Origin: Tridacna crocea
Taxonomy: Eukaryota > Mollusca > Bivalvia > Cardiida > Cardiidae
NCBI GenBank assembly: GCA_943736015.1
Contig: OX031070.1
Coordinates: 44,478,173 to 44,542,172, forward strand
Direction of reading: 5' to 3'
Length of the DNA: 64,000 bases
Shown here piece after piece: positions 11,201 to 21,690 of the stretch; within the stretch, counting starts at the first letter, position 1; each line of letters begins with the position of its first letter. The translations under genes were made by a program, and so were the position numbers. The notes beneath the pieces were generated by a model. The model was not told where the DNA came from and searched no databases. It saw nothing but the letters and a program-made list of their open reading frames with translations.

Positions 11201-14200
11201 AAATCTTGTTGTTTGGTAATGAGTTAAACACAGGAACTCTTTAAAGCATGACTTATTTCCAAGGTAACTGGTCATGACAGGTGTTATACAGCAACATAAA
11301 AATGAGCAAGAAATATGACAGTTATGCTCTGGAACTCTTTAAAGCATGACTTATTTCCAAGGTAACTGGTAATGACAGGTGTTATACAGCAACATAAAAA
11401 TGAGCAAGAAATATGACAGTTATGCTCTGGAACTCTGGCATATGGCCAAAGTATATGACAGTATGTTGTCTAGAAAGTTATCCAAACCTTCACTGATGGG
11501 CTGAAGCATTGACAAACATATCATGTCTACCTGTACACAGTAGATTGCAGAATGTGCCAAGATCCTTGCTTATATTATATACGCCTTTTAACACATAATC
11601 CAATGTTTGACACCTACAAGAGAGAGGTCTTTGGAAAACACTGTGGCAACAAGATAAAATTTTGGTGATCAGCATTTTGGCTCTTTTCCACATTTTTTTT
11701 TTCTTGCCCTTTCAAAGACGAATAATGAGAGCAATTACCCCATACTAAATTTGATCACAGATTTGTTTTTTTCCCCCCAATATTTTTAGTCTTTCAAAGA
11801 CAAAAGACAGTTTTTGATATTTTGGAAGGAAAATTGTAAGGGCAAGACTGTTTACCTGTATTTCTGGAAAAAACAAAAAGATGCTGAAAAAACAAAAAAG
11901 GCCTTTGATGGGACTTTAACCCATGAAATTCTTACTTGTTATGTGGTGAAAGCTATATTAACTCATTAAACAGTAGCTCCCCAACCCTTCTGTATCTCCC
12001 TGTTTTCTACTTTTAAGTAAGAGCAAAGGCTTTCAAATCTCCAATTAAAGGCAAGGACACAACTATAAGAAAAATCAAGTAGCCTTTTAGGTATTTTAGG
12101 AATTCGCGCATGCCAGACTTTCACACTAATTATTATTTGTGGAAATGTTGCATGAAAAATGTGTTAATTAAGCGAGGTGATATTAAAGTTTTCTATCCTA
12201 TCAAAGCAAAATTACAACATTTGAGCCACTTTGAAATTGTCACCTGCAAATGCTTTCAATTTGGATAGGTCTAAAATTTTGCTGTGTGGTAATGGGTTCA
12301 CTTGCGGATTGACCTTAGACATCTGGATAGTTTTTAACCTTTTTTCTTTCATTTCCAGATTCGAAAACAAACAAATTCTTGCAATTCTTATCCAATTGTG
12401 CATTACCAAAGTATATTCCACTAATCTATTACAAAACAATCCTGGTGTTAACGACAAAAAGGGCTTTTGAAAACATTGTGGGAAAAGTACAAATGCAGAT
12501 ACATAGTACTTTCTCCTTTTTCTAGTGTTTATCTACCCTTATTTATGTGTCATCTGGGTAAAGTTTGTCGGCTGCATCAGGGTTACCTATAGATATAGAC
12601 AAATATATATACTGCACATGTGGAAGATTTTTTGTCTTTTAGTCAATCCAAAAGATATATAAATACCTGTTGACAAATTGAGGCATATCGAGCCAAAACA
12701 TTAGCATTCTCTAACATGGCCTGGTATGAAGGGTTGTGAGGACCAATCTTCAGAACACATCTCCATTTAGCAAACTGGGCGCCATCTTTCTTGTATTGGG
12801 CACATCGCTCGGACAGTCCATCCAGACCTTCAAGGAAGCAGAATTTATTTCTAGTACAGATAACTGTCCCCAAAGGCAATGTTACTTTTTTACTGGTTGC
12901 CTCTGGGTACAGAGATGATCAAGACAAAACCAGTTGAAAGTTCCAAACAGATTTTGTGCGCAAGTTTGATCTCTCATAATTTTGCAAATAGAGCATACCT
13001 GTTGCTTGTGTATTTAATAATTCTTCATTTAAAATACAAATATTTTCAGTTTAAATGCTGAACACTAAAGAAAACAGTGGATTTCATCTGTTACTCCAGT
13101 CGTTTACATTCCTGAAAACACTCAATACAGCCACCATGAACGATAAATTTCGTCAGTATTTTTTCCGAGATTTACATGTCATAAACAACTTCTGCAAGCT
13201 TTAAAGGTGATGAAAGGTTTAATAATTTATCTTTGGTCATGTTAGTTACTTAAAAAAAGTTGCATTTCCCTGCAATACAGATTAACCCTTTATTCCATAG
13301 ATACTCATTTCTACGCATTGCTTGTAGGAACCTTTGGAAAACATTGTGGCAAAAGGTGAAATTGTTTGTGATGAGCAATTTCACCTTTAGCCACAATGTT
13401 TTCTATGCTATCAAAAGGTTTCATATACACTAAGAAACGGTTTCATCCTTGCTATTATTTAGGGTCAATTAAGAGATACCATAGATATGCCTTATGGGGT
13501 AAAGGGTTAAACCGATGAGACAGAAGGCAGTATAGCGCTCTACCTCTGCTACCAGAAAATTTTCGATGGACTTGTGACGGAATGGTGCACAATGAATGTC
13601 CATATGTGAAAAAAATTAATGAGGCCAACTAAGTGGACACCCAAAGTAGATTCTTGTATGGCAAAGTCACATGAGGAAAAAAAGAATTTGAGTTTCAAAG
13701 ATAAAATATGTTTCATTCTACATTTAGGTAATACTTTTCTCATTTTGCAGACTTTATCTACCAAAAAGTAAAATTGTATAACTATGGCTGTTATATGCAA
13801 TTAAGGTTATAAAAGTAACAGAGTTGTATACCCTGTGTGGTGCATTCATCGTCTGTCCCGGCCAGAGGAACAACTCCTTTGTCAACTTTAATACCTGGCA
13901 ATATACCTCTGTCTTGTAAGACTTTCACAAATGGTACACCTAGAATTAGACAATGTAAATCTAATGAACCATGCTCTATGAAAACAAGGTTTAATGTGTC
14001 TGCAAAAACTATTATCCCATGTCAACCTGTGCAGTGTGCACAGACTGATGTACAGTAAGCAAAAAACTTGTGCTATTTATACATTTTCTGCACATCCGAA
14101 GATCAACATAGCTTAAATTCATACATTATTCCATCTTTCTCAAGTCTGTTGAAAAAAAAACACACACACACACACACAAAGATCTTCATGACAAACAAAG

Positions 14201-16475
14201 TGTTGAAAATTCAAATAATTATCTGTCTGTCAAATGTCTGAAAACATTGTGGTAAAAAGAGAAATTGCTGGTTACCAGCATTTTCTCCTTTTCCCACAAT
14301 GTTTTTAATTCTCTTCTTTCTAAGGGTCATTAAAAGTTAGGATTGTGTGGTAATGAGTTAAACCATGCACTATGGCCGAGTGCCACTAAACTATATAAAC
14401 TTACCATCTTTAGTCTTCTGGTAGAATGTTTCATGAAACATGATTACACCACTGATATTCTGTGATATGCTAGGATCTGTGGTAAACAGCAGTTCTCTAT
14501 AACGTCTCCTGTTCTCTTCAGTGTTCTCCACATTGATTGGGCCAAGACGCTTCCCCATTGAACCTACAAGAAGAGAAGAAATCAGCCATGCTTGGACAAA
14601 AGGGGGCTTAACCCTTTACCAAATAATCCATGGTTTAGCAACCTTGAGATAGAAACCTTTTGAAAACATTTACTGGAAAAGGAAACAATGCTGGTAATCA
14701 GCATTTTCTCCTTTTCCCACAATGTTTTTTAACCCTGGTGGAAATTAATGTCAATTTTGGAGTTATGTTTATTTTGTCGTCTACAAGTGCTCTCATTAAA
14801 GACCGGTTTAAAATTTCGTCATTTGGTAAAGGGTTAACCCATTATCACACCATGCCAGCTTTTGACGACCCTGAAAAAGAAGCCTTCTGAAAACATTATG
14901 GGAAAAGGAGAAAATGCTGGTTCTCCCTTTCCCACAATGTTTTCTACCCTTTTCTGAATAATCTTCAAACTTTGAGTCATGTTAAATCGGTCTTCTGCAA
15001 ATGCTTTCAATTTATACAAGTCCTAAAATTTGTCGTCTGGTAAAGATTTAACTCTTTCCCAAACAAGCCCTTGTTTTTACATGTCTGCAGTACAAGTCTT
15101 TTGAAAACACTGTGGGAAAAGGAGATATTGCTCGTAACGAGCAATTTCTCCTTTTCCCACAGTGTTTTCTACCCATTTGGAGAATTTTCTGCCATTTTTA
15201 TCAAATTTGAAATTATCGTTTGCAAACTCTTTGAGTTTGGAAGAGTCTAAATTTTGTCGTCTGGTAAAGATTTAAAGCTTATGTGAAAACTATTAACCCA
15301 GTCAGCCTGTGTGATCCACTTAGGCTGATGTGGACCAAACATTTTTGCTATTGACCAACTTTCTGTATGTTCAAGGACCATTATACATCATGATTCAGTC
15401 ACTTGTTCCACAAAATGGATTTTATTGATCAATGAGGGCCATTCTTCAGTTATTTCCCCTGATTCTTCTCCAGTACTACATTGGTCCTGATAAGAGGATT
15501 ACTTGGATTTTATCCTTGATTTTCTTGCACTGAACAACAATATTCTTGAGATAATATTGCAAGTAAATCTATTTCAATTGTTTTAATGTCAATGTATGGG
15601 TAGTTCATAATATTTAAGAACAGAATTTGAATTGAATTGCATGTCGGCCTTACACAAACATAATAAATCATTGTTATATTTATTGCAACATCCCCAAGGG
15701 AACCAAGGATAAAAACAAAGGAATACAGGTAAAAGGACCAATCTGTTGTTTGGATACCTGTAGTGTTTATCTAGCAAGGGAGATAATTTAATTTCCAAAA
15801 ATGCCCCCCCATTATTAATGATTTGTGGTGGTGGTAAAGTGTTAAAAGCATGATAAATAATAAATGAATGAGCATCCATCTAGGAAAAAGGAGTTTCCTG
15901 CATCTCTAAGGTACATTATATCAGGCAAGATGTCATATAATTATGGATCCAACTGATCATGAGTGAGACTGGTACTCTAACATGCAGAAAACTGACAGCA
16001 AAGTTTTGAAATCTGGTCAGCCTGACCCATTTTGATACTTTTTTTGCAGATGTATTGAATTCCCTTTTAACAGAGCATGGGTCATAATAATAAATATGTT
16101 AATCCATTACAACACAATCCCTACTTTTGACGCCTCTGAGAAAGCCTTTTGAAAACACTGTAGGAAAAGCAGAAAATGCTGGTAACCAGCATTTTCTCCT
16201 TTTCCCACAGTGTTTTCTACCCTTCCCACCTTCCCAGATCAAATTTCAATTTTTCAGTCAACTTTATTTTATTTTTTCTGCAAATGCTTTCAATTTGAAC
16301 CAGTCTAAAATTTAGTCGTGTGGTAAAGAGTTAACTAAACATTTTTTTTTTCAATAAACGTACCTGTAGACTCATCAGCTGCGAGAATTCCCTTTCCAGG
16401 AGCAACAATCTGGTTTGCAATCTGGCGCAGCTCATCTTCCTGCTCCTTGGTCAAATATTGAAAGAAACCTGGCAT
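8201..16475 (-). CDS. Fructose-bisphosphate aldolase, class I (complete, 8 coding exons)
   Basis: Glycolytic and gluconeogenic cytosolic enzyme that cleaves fructose 1,6-bisphosphate to DHAP and glyceraldehyde 3-phosphate by a Schiff-base mechanism. Coding exons 5' to 3': 16475-16364, 14563-14405, 13939-13832, 12827-12667, 10436-10353, 9768-9594, 9221-9022, 8293-8201. They total 1,092 nt, or 363 residues plus TAG, the usual animal length. All junctions keep frame and obey GT/AG. Visible landmarks: N-terminal [12 protein letters not shown]; substrate-site Lys147 in [10 protein letters not shown]; Glu188/Glu190 in VPIVEPEVL; Schiff-base Lys230 in [11 protein letters not shown]; phosphate-binding LSGGQSEE; and a C-terminal Tyr in the ending AKHAY, needed for activity in this family. 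The start Met (MPGFFQYLT) follows an acceptor at 16497, so the first exon(s) are 5' UTR. Introns are loaded with TTAA MITEs. The paralogue (A/B/C type) cannot be assigned, as invertebrates usually have one such gene. Confidence 0.97.
8587..8765 (+). mobile_element. TTAA MITE, family B, truncated
   Basis: Contains the family B left segment (CTACTCCATAAATACTCA, GCTTGTAGGAGCCTTTGG) and later GGGTCAATTAGAGATACC. Part of the central hairpin is lost. Lies in the last aldolase intron. Confidence 0.7.
9835..9945. mobile_element. TTAA MITE fragment, family A
   Basis: Half a hairpin (TGGTTACCAGCATTTTCTC) and one arm to GTGGTAAATAGTTAA; the other end is missing. Confidence 0.6.
10062..10280 (-). mobile_element. 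TTAA MITE, family A, shortened hairpin
   Basis: TTAAGTCATTACCAAAC to GGTAATTGGTTAA. The centre has lost the GCTGGTTACCAGC tip. Confidence 0.8.
10999..11227 (+). mobile_element. TTAA MITE, family A
   Basis: TTAACCCATTACCACACAATC to GGTAATGAGTTAA. The hairpin tip is changed by one base (GCTGTAAACCAGC). In an aldolase intron. Confidence 0.9.
11233..11438 (+). repeat. 98-bp direct tandem duplication
   Basis: The segment starting GGAACTCTTTAAAGCATG at 11233 repeats at 11331 with about one mismatch (GGTCATGAC versus GGTAATGAC). A third start, GGAACTCTGG, is at 11429. It directly abuts the MITE ending at 11227. Confidence 0.9.
11585..11715 (+). mobile_element. Degenerate TTAA MITE fragment
   Basis: Left arm (TTAACACATAATCC, TTTGGAAAACACTGTGG) and a decayed core; the right arm is absent. 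Confidence 0.55.
12190..12545. mobile_element. Two TTAA MITE remnants, opposite halves
   Basis: 12190-12298 holds a right arm (GCAAATGCTTTCAATTTGGA to GTGGTAATGGGTT). 12420-12540 holds a left arm and core (CAAAACAATCCTGGTG, ACATTGTGGGAAAAG). Both are incomplete. Confidence 0.55.
13282..13510 (+). mobile_element. TTAA MITE, family B
   Basis: TTAACCCTTTATTCCATAG to GGGGTAAAGGGTTAA. Family B hairpin arms GTGGCAAAAGGTGAAATTG / CAATTTCACCTTTAGCCAC. In an aldolase intron. Confidence 0.9.
14155..14179 (+). repeat. CA microsatellite
   Basis: Short A-run followed by about nine CA dinucleotides. Confidence 0.8.
14235..14361. mobile_element. TTAA MITE, family A, left-truncated
   Basis: Core hairpin (GCTGGTTACCAGC) and one arm ending GGTAATGAGTTAA at 14361 are present; the other arm is missing. 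Confidence 0.7.
14608..15276 (+). mobile_element. Array of three TTAA MITEs sharing single TTAA junctions (A, A, C)
   Basis: Copies at 14608-14837, 14834-15051 and 15048-15276 meet at TTAA 14834-14837 and 15048-15051, each shared by both neighbours. The first two are family A; the third is family C (hairpin GCTCGTAACGAGC, arm ATGTCTGCAGTACAAGTC). In aldolase intron 1. Confidence 0.9.
15940..16095 (+). repeat. Dispersed SINE-like repeat
   Basis: Shares ordered segments with 26370-26545, 42715-42870 and 55670-56150: a CATGCAGAAAACTGACAG-like string, GGTCAGCCTG, GCAGATG and a terminal CAGAGCATGGGTC. Confidence 0.65.
16099..16334 (+). mobile_element. TTAA MITE, family A
   Basis: TTAATCCATTACAACACAATC to GGTAAAGAGTTAA with a perfect core. 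It ends 29 bp from the donor of the first coding aldolase exon (16364). Confidence 0.9.
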
Positions 16476-16554
16476 TTTGAATACTGTGTGTTTGATCTGA
16501 AAAATGTATAAAAGCATTCTCCACATTATTTCAGTCATCCCTTCAGTAGGTTCA

Positions 16555-16766
16555 TTAAACAATCCCTGGTTTTTATACTGATGAGATAGAAGCCTTTTGA
16601 AAACATGGTGGTAAAAGGAGAAAATGCTGGTATAAACCAGCATTTTCTCCTTTTCCTACAATGTTTTCTACCCTGATTGGACAAATTTCAACTTCTGAGT
16701 TACGTTTAATGTGTCATCTGCAAGTGCTTTCCACCTGTATAAAATTTTGTCGTTTGGTAGAGTTAA
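16555..16766 (+). mobile_element. TTAA MITE, family A, terminus lost
   Basis: The left terminal CCCTTTACC is missing (TTAAACAATCCCTGG directly). The hairpin is intact; the right end is GGTAGAGTTAA. Confidence 0.8.
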
Positions 16767-17375
16767 ATAGTGTTATATGTTGTTTATACCAAAGGACTGC
16801 TAGAATTCCCCATTTCTCTACTTAAAATTCAGACCGTTAAAAATCCCTATATATTTTGTGACATAACCCCTATCAGAGTCAATATTGTGAGCCCCCACTG
16901 AAAAATGACCCAAGGTTAAAACACTATCATAGAAAAGTGCCTTTCCCTACCCCAAATTATCACAAGGACATTTCACTTGAGATTTTTGTGTGTGACCATT
17001 TTTTTCAGAGTGTGAATTAAGTGCATGTGTATTTGAATAGGAACACTGCAGGCTATTGTTAAAATTGCAGATATGTTTCATGGATAAGCTATATCTACTT
17101 AGCAGCTTGAAATCCAGTCCACTTAGTGTTTCCTATCAATCATTCAGGTGCTATTCTGTAAAAAGTAATGCCCTAGGCATATTTGAAAACAATTTGCCGC
17201 AACATTCTTTGCCCAATTTCAAAGTGGGGTAAAATCATTTTTTGCTGCATTTTAAAAAATAAATGACTGAAAATATATACCAAAATTGCAGATGCATTGG
17301 TTTGTTGAACTTTGTTCTCATCTCACAGAGTGCAAACTTTGAAAATACATACATGTATTGACAGAACAATTTTAC

Positions 17376-17670
17376 CATTTCTTACCATCTATTGTAGGCA
17401 ATGACTGCCTTTGTTGATGATTTATGATAGGGTTCTCTTCATTTATGTTTTTGCCGGGAACGTAGCACGAAGGTTTGAATTTGAAAGGATTATCCTTCCA
17501 GAACTTGTTAAGTTGGCTTTTGAAGCTGTTGAGGGAGGATGCCAAAACAACATTATCTGGTAGACTGTTCCACAAATTGACTACACGGTTAGTGAATAAA
17601 TTTTTTTGTACTTACAATCTTGAATGATTTCTTACACTTGTACTACACATTGATGTCATAGTTTAAAAAT
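17376..17670 (-). pseudogene. LINE (non-LTR retrotransposon) 3' ORF remnant
   Basis: Reading the minus strand gives a reverse-transcriptase ORF tail: TSVRNHSRL, a stop, then NLFTNRVVNLWNSLP, DNVVLASSLNSFKSQL and NKFWKDNP. The RVVNLWNSLP pattern followed by SLNSFK and KFW is typical of the C-terminus of invertebrate LINE ORF2 proteins. An in-frame stop and missing upstream domains mark a dead 5'-truncated copy. It lies upstream of the aldolase start, probably in the 5' UTR intron. Confidence 0.75.
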
Positions 17671-18820
17671 CCCCAAACAGGTTCTCCACGATGACTTTAC
17701 AGTTAAAAAATACCCATTAACTGTACCAGTTCTTTTAATTTGAAGCTTTTCAAAAGGAAGTTGTTACAAGATTTGAAGGTCATCATTGTATTTTTTTATG
17801 GCAACAACCAATCTTGGCGTACTCTTTGTTGTTGGTTGTTGCCATCTTTCCTATGATATAAGATTGTGATATCATGTGACAAATACATCTGTATTTAGAT
17901 TACTGGCACAGTTCGTATAAATCACATGGTGACCATCGAACTTCCCAAAGCCGTAATAATACTGAAAGCGAAAAAGGCATAGCTGCCAAAGATCAATAGC
18001 AGACCACTATAAGGAGTGAGTAGTATGACGGAGTTATAACCATCCAAAGCTATGCCAATATTTGTAACAATGGTCACAACTGAACAATATTTACAAATTC
18101 GATGAGCCTACCTTGACACTGCATTAATAACTTAATTATCCAATTTGCTGCATGAATTTGACATCAGTAGATCTATATACAATCAAATGTGTTTTAATGC
18201 TTTTGTTCAGTTATTTAAATTAAGTACCCTTTGGTGCCCTTCTGAGAATTTCAAGGTGAAAGAGAAATACATTAGAGATGGGAAATCTATGCAATTCATG
18301 CATCATGAAGTCAAGGTCAACAACGAAATGTTTTCCTGTAATTTCTACAGAAATCATCAATTTGTGAAATTCATACATTGCATGATGATGTAACCAACTG
18401 AAAAAACAACATTCTTTATTCTTCGATGTAAAAAATTTAAAACACTCACCGAAATATCAAACTGATGGTCACTGATGAATTTATCTATCTAGCTGTCAAA
18501 TTATCGGGAAGGTCAAGGTCACAAATAAAGGAAAGGGAGGCTACTCCTTCGGTCGTAACAGTCGAAACATCTCGTTAGCTATCAGAGTAAGTTTAACTCT
18601 TTTTTTCGTGATATTTAGATCTATTCTCTCTGTTTTTCTCTCTTCCGCACCCGTCCGTCTTTTTCTTGAATAATATAATCTTTCTGTTTTTAAGGTTTTG
18701 AAAAAAAATCGACAAACAGATTTTTTGCCTCAAGAAATAATTATTATTCATTGAATACTGGAGGATTCGTCCCCTTGAGAAATCGTACTTAAACTGACAG
18801 CAGACGATTTCTGTCTAATC
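17671..18820. other. Non-coding region 5' of the aldolase coding exons
   Basis: AT-rich and without recognisable genes; probably the first aldolase intron. No MITE copy lies between 16766 and 19446, unlike the surrounding sequence. Confidence 0.4.
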
Positions 18821-18824
18821 TTAC

Positions 18825-18960
18825 CTTTACCCCAGCGTTCCCTGCAGTCATGGCTTGTTTTGAACAACAGTGGACAAAACGGGAATGTCGTAATACAACG
18901 CAGAGGAACGGAATAAGCAAAATTGATCATCTCAGGTCTTGCCAGCACATAGATCGTAGG
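18825..18960 (-). other. Candidate 5' UTR exon of aldolase
   Basis: The minus strand shows a strong donor AAG|GTAAGA at 18825/18824, after a moderately GC-rich stretch. The coding exon at 16364-16496 starts with an acceptor, so a non-coding exon must exist upstream. Placement here is a guess from the donor alone. Confidence 0.3.
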
Positions 18961-19445
18961 AATTAGACATTCTATAACTTAAATAAATGATAAAATATGA
19001 AAAAAATAATCTACCCTGTATAAAATAAACACAAGTAATGCAATGTCTCAATTGCCTGTGCCAGCACAAGACAGCCTTTCCCACACAAAATCACCCACAA
19101 AACAACCTCGATCATAATTTCCTTTAATAGCATAGCGAAAGACAACACAAAAATGTACCTGTGACATTCGGTGATACCTCAGTAGACACCTTTTACTGGA
19201 GATATCATGTTCTACAATTTTTTTGACAATTTCCATTCATTGAGGAAGCCATTTGCTGATGTCACGGGATTCCCAGGAAGTGTATTTTCGGATTACATAT
19301 CAGAGTCAAATATCTTTTCTTTAAAAGAGAATACGGTCAAATACTTTTGCTAGTTACTTCCAGAAAAATCATAAGTATCATGTGATGTCCATAAATATAT
19401 CTTAAAAATGAACAAAAATAATAGTAATACATAATACTAAGTCAC

Positions 19446-19697
19446 TTAACCCTATACCACACAATCTTGAGTTTTAATTAATGGTCGCTAAGAAAATTAC
19501 TTTTGAAAACATTGTGGGAAAAAGAGAAAATCCTTGTACCCAGCATTTTCTCTTTTTCCCACAAGGATTCCTACCTTCTTATTAAGGGTCAATAAGAGAT
19601 ACAATAGAAATGCCTGATAGGGTAAAGGGTTAATTTGTCTTCTGCAAATGCCTTCAACATGGACAGATCAATATTTTTGTTGTTTGGTTTAGAGATA
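19446..19697 (+). mobile_element. Chimeric TTAA MITE (family A left, family B right, plus A remnant)
   Basis: The left part is family A (TTAACCCTATACCACACAATC). The hairpin is decayed. 19575-19633 has the family B tail (AGGGTCAATAAGAGATAC, GGTAAAGGGTTAA). 19630-19697 is a family A right arm (CTTCTGCAAATGCCTTCAAC). This suggests nesting or recombination between subfamilies. Confidence 0.75.
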
Positions 19698-20000
19698 ACA
19701 GACTTCAGTTCAATATTTTGTAGAGTTGAGTTTGAAATATTGTGTCACCTCAGGTTTTGACAATGTTACAGTGCTCAAGTCTGCAAACTAAAGTTGGAAA
19801 TTAAGCCTGTACGCAGATTTTAGTAAACTAAAAAGAGACTTACTGGTAAGATTTTTTTTTTTTGAAATCAGCACCAGTTTTTTAACATTTCAGATATTTT
19901 GACAACAGAAATCTATCAAGACCGTGAAACTTAAGCTGCTGTGGTACTGTGATTCTGTTTTTGAAATCAACCAATCAAAGCAAACTAGACGACCATCAGG

Positions 20001-21093
20001 ATGCAAAGCACAATGAACATTCAGTTAACCGGGAAGAACATATTAACATTGGACGAACTGGAGTTTTATGAATTGTCACAGCTAGCCGGAGTTAACATGG
20101 AGCCAGCTACATTTAAGTAAGTATCTTTTGAAATTTGCATTTAACCCTTTACCACTTGAATGATGAGTTTGAATGACCATGAAGAAAAAGCCTTTTGAAA
20201 ACATTGTAGGAAAAGGAGAAAATGCTGGTGACCAGTATGGCCTCCATTTCCCACAATATTTTTTAAGCAAGCTAAAGCCCTGTCCATCAGGGTTGTTAAA
20301 ACTTTTGATTCTGTGGTATAGACTTAATCCTTTATTGGACAACAAATTGTAGGCTGGCCCCTAAGTACAAGCAGTCACAGACAACATATGGTAACCAGCA
20401 TTTTCTCCTTTTCCCACAAAGTTTTCTACAGTATCAAAGGAAGTTTGCATCACATGAGCTACTGTGAAATTGTCGTCTGCAAACGTTGTCAGTTAGGATA
20501 GGTCTAAGACTTTGCCATGTGGTAAAGGGTTAATGGAATTTGTCACTGAAAGAAATGGAAAATAAATGTAGGGTAGGTGAAAATTGCGGTTACCATGAAA
20601 GGTATTTTCTTTTATTTTTTCAAAAGTCCTTTTCCTTCAGGATGTTTTAAACTTTGGTTTATGAGGTAAACAAGTAAGCTGTGTACTGCACATTAGAAAA
20701 TAACTGCCACTAGTCATATTGAGACTTTGTTGGCCTCCTGTTCCTATGATGTTATGTATCATATCAAGAACATAAAATTTCCTCATTTGAGTCACATCTT
20801 ATTAATTTTGCCTCTAAAATCTTGAGTTTAAAGTTTTGGAAAAATTGCTTTGTCCTGTTCTTAAATCATATTTTCCTTTATATTTCAGGATAATTTTAGA
20901 TCTTCTGAGGCTAAATGTGTCCCCACAAGCTGTGTTACAGATGTTAAAGACAATGTGTGCAGGAAAAGTAAAGAAAAAAGGCGTGGCAGGTGGTGAAGGT
21001 TTACCGCCACCAAGGCAGAGAATTCCGTCCAAAACTAGACATCCATCAGGGTCCTCCTCCGCTTCCTCAAGAAGGATAGATCATAAAAGATAA
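20001..21093 (+). CDS. MZT2: MOZART2 (mitotic-spindle organizing protein 2), complete, 2 exons
   Basis: Small subunit associated with the gamma-tubulin ring complex, which helps recruit and activate microtubule nucleation at centrosomes and spindles. Exon 1 is 20001-20116 (donor GTAAGT) and exon 2 is 20889-21093 (after TATTTCAG, stop TAA). Two in-frame Met codons, at 20001 and 20013, give 106 or 102 residues; the second (MNIQLTGKN) looks equally good. The family's helical core is clear: DELEFYELSQLAGVNMEP, then KIILDLLRLNVSPQAVLQML and KTMCAGKVKKK. A basic, Ser-rich, presumably disordered tail follows (PSGSSSASSRRIDHKR). The single intron holds two TTAA MITEs. Head-to-head orientation with aldolase could mean a shared promoter region, but this is not shown. 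Confidence 0.92.
20141..20533. mobile_element. Pair of TTAA MITEs sharing one TTAA, in the MZT2 intron
   Basis: 20141-20327 has left-arm-type sequence at both ends (foldback form), ending GTGGTATAGACTTAA. 20324-20533 begins at that same TTAA and ends GGTAAAGGGTTAA. Both cores are partly decayed. Confidence 0.75.
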
Positions 21094-21135
21094 CATCCGC
21101 AAAAAGTGAAGATTTTGTTTGGCTTTTAATTAGTT

Positions 21136-21690
21136 TTAATCCTTTACCACACGGCAAAATTTTATACCTATCCAAACTGAAAGCATTTGCAGACAACAAG
21201 TTTATAGTAGCTAAAATGACGCAATTTTTCTTTGATAGAGAAGAAAACTTTGTGGGAAAAGGAGAAAATGCTGGTAACCAGCATTTTCTCCTTCTCCCAC
21301 CATGTTTTCAAAAGGCTTCTTCCTCAGGGTCATTAAAAGTCGTCATTATATGGTAAAGGGTTAATCATTTTCAAATGATATTTTTTAGACTGGTCAAAAT
21401 AAAAAGCTGTTGTAGATAGCAACTTGCATATGGCTCTTTTGATGAAATCTGTCTCTTTAAGGGCAGAAAACATTGTGGAAAAGGAGAAAATGCTGTAAAC
21501 CAGCATTTTCTCCTTATTCCACAATGTTTTCAAAGGCCTTTTCACCAAGGATCATTAGAAGTGGGGATTGTGTGGTTAAAGTTTAACTCTCAACCACAAA
21601 GTTCTGTGTTTATGGAAACTGAAGATGAAAGCTTTTGAAAACATTGATAAAAAAGGAGAAAATGTTGGTAACCAGATCTACCAAAACTAC
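21136..21690 (-). mobile_element. Array of two full TTAA MITEs and a truncated third
   Basis: 21136-21364 and 21361-21586 share TTAA at 21361. A third, cut after the left half of its hairpin, starts at TTAA 21583 and runs to about 21690. The array sits 43 bp after the MZT2 stop, so it may lie in the MZT2 3' UTR. Confidence 0.85.
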
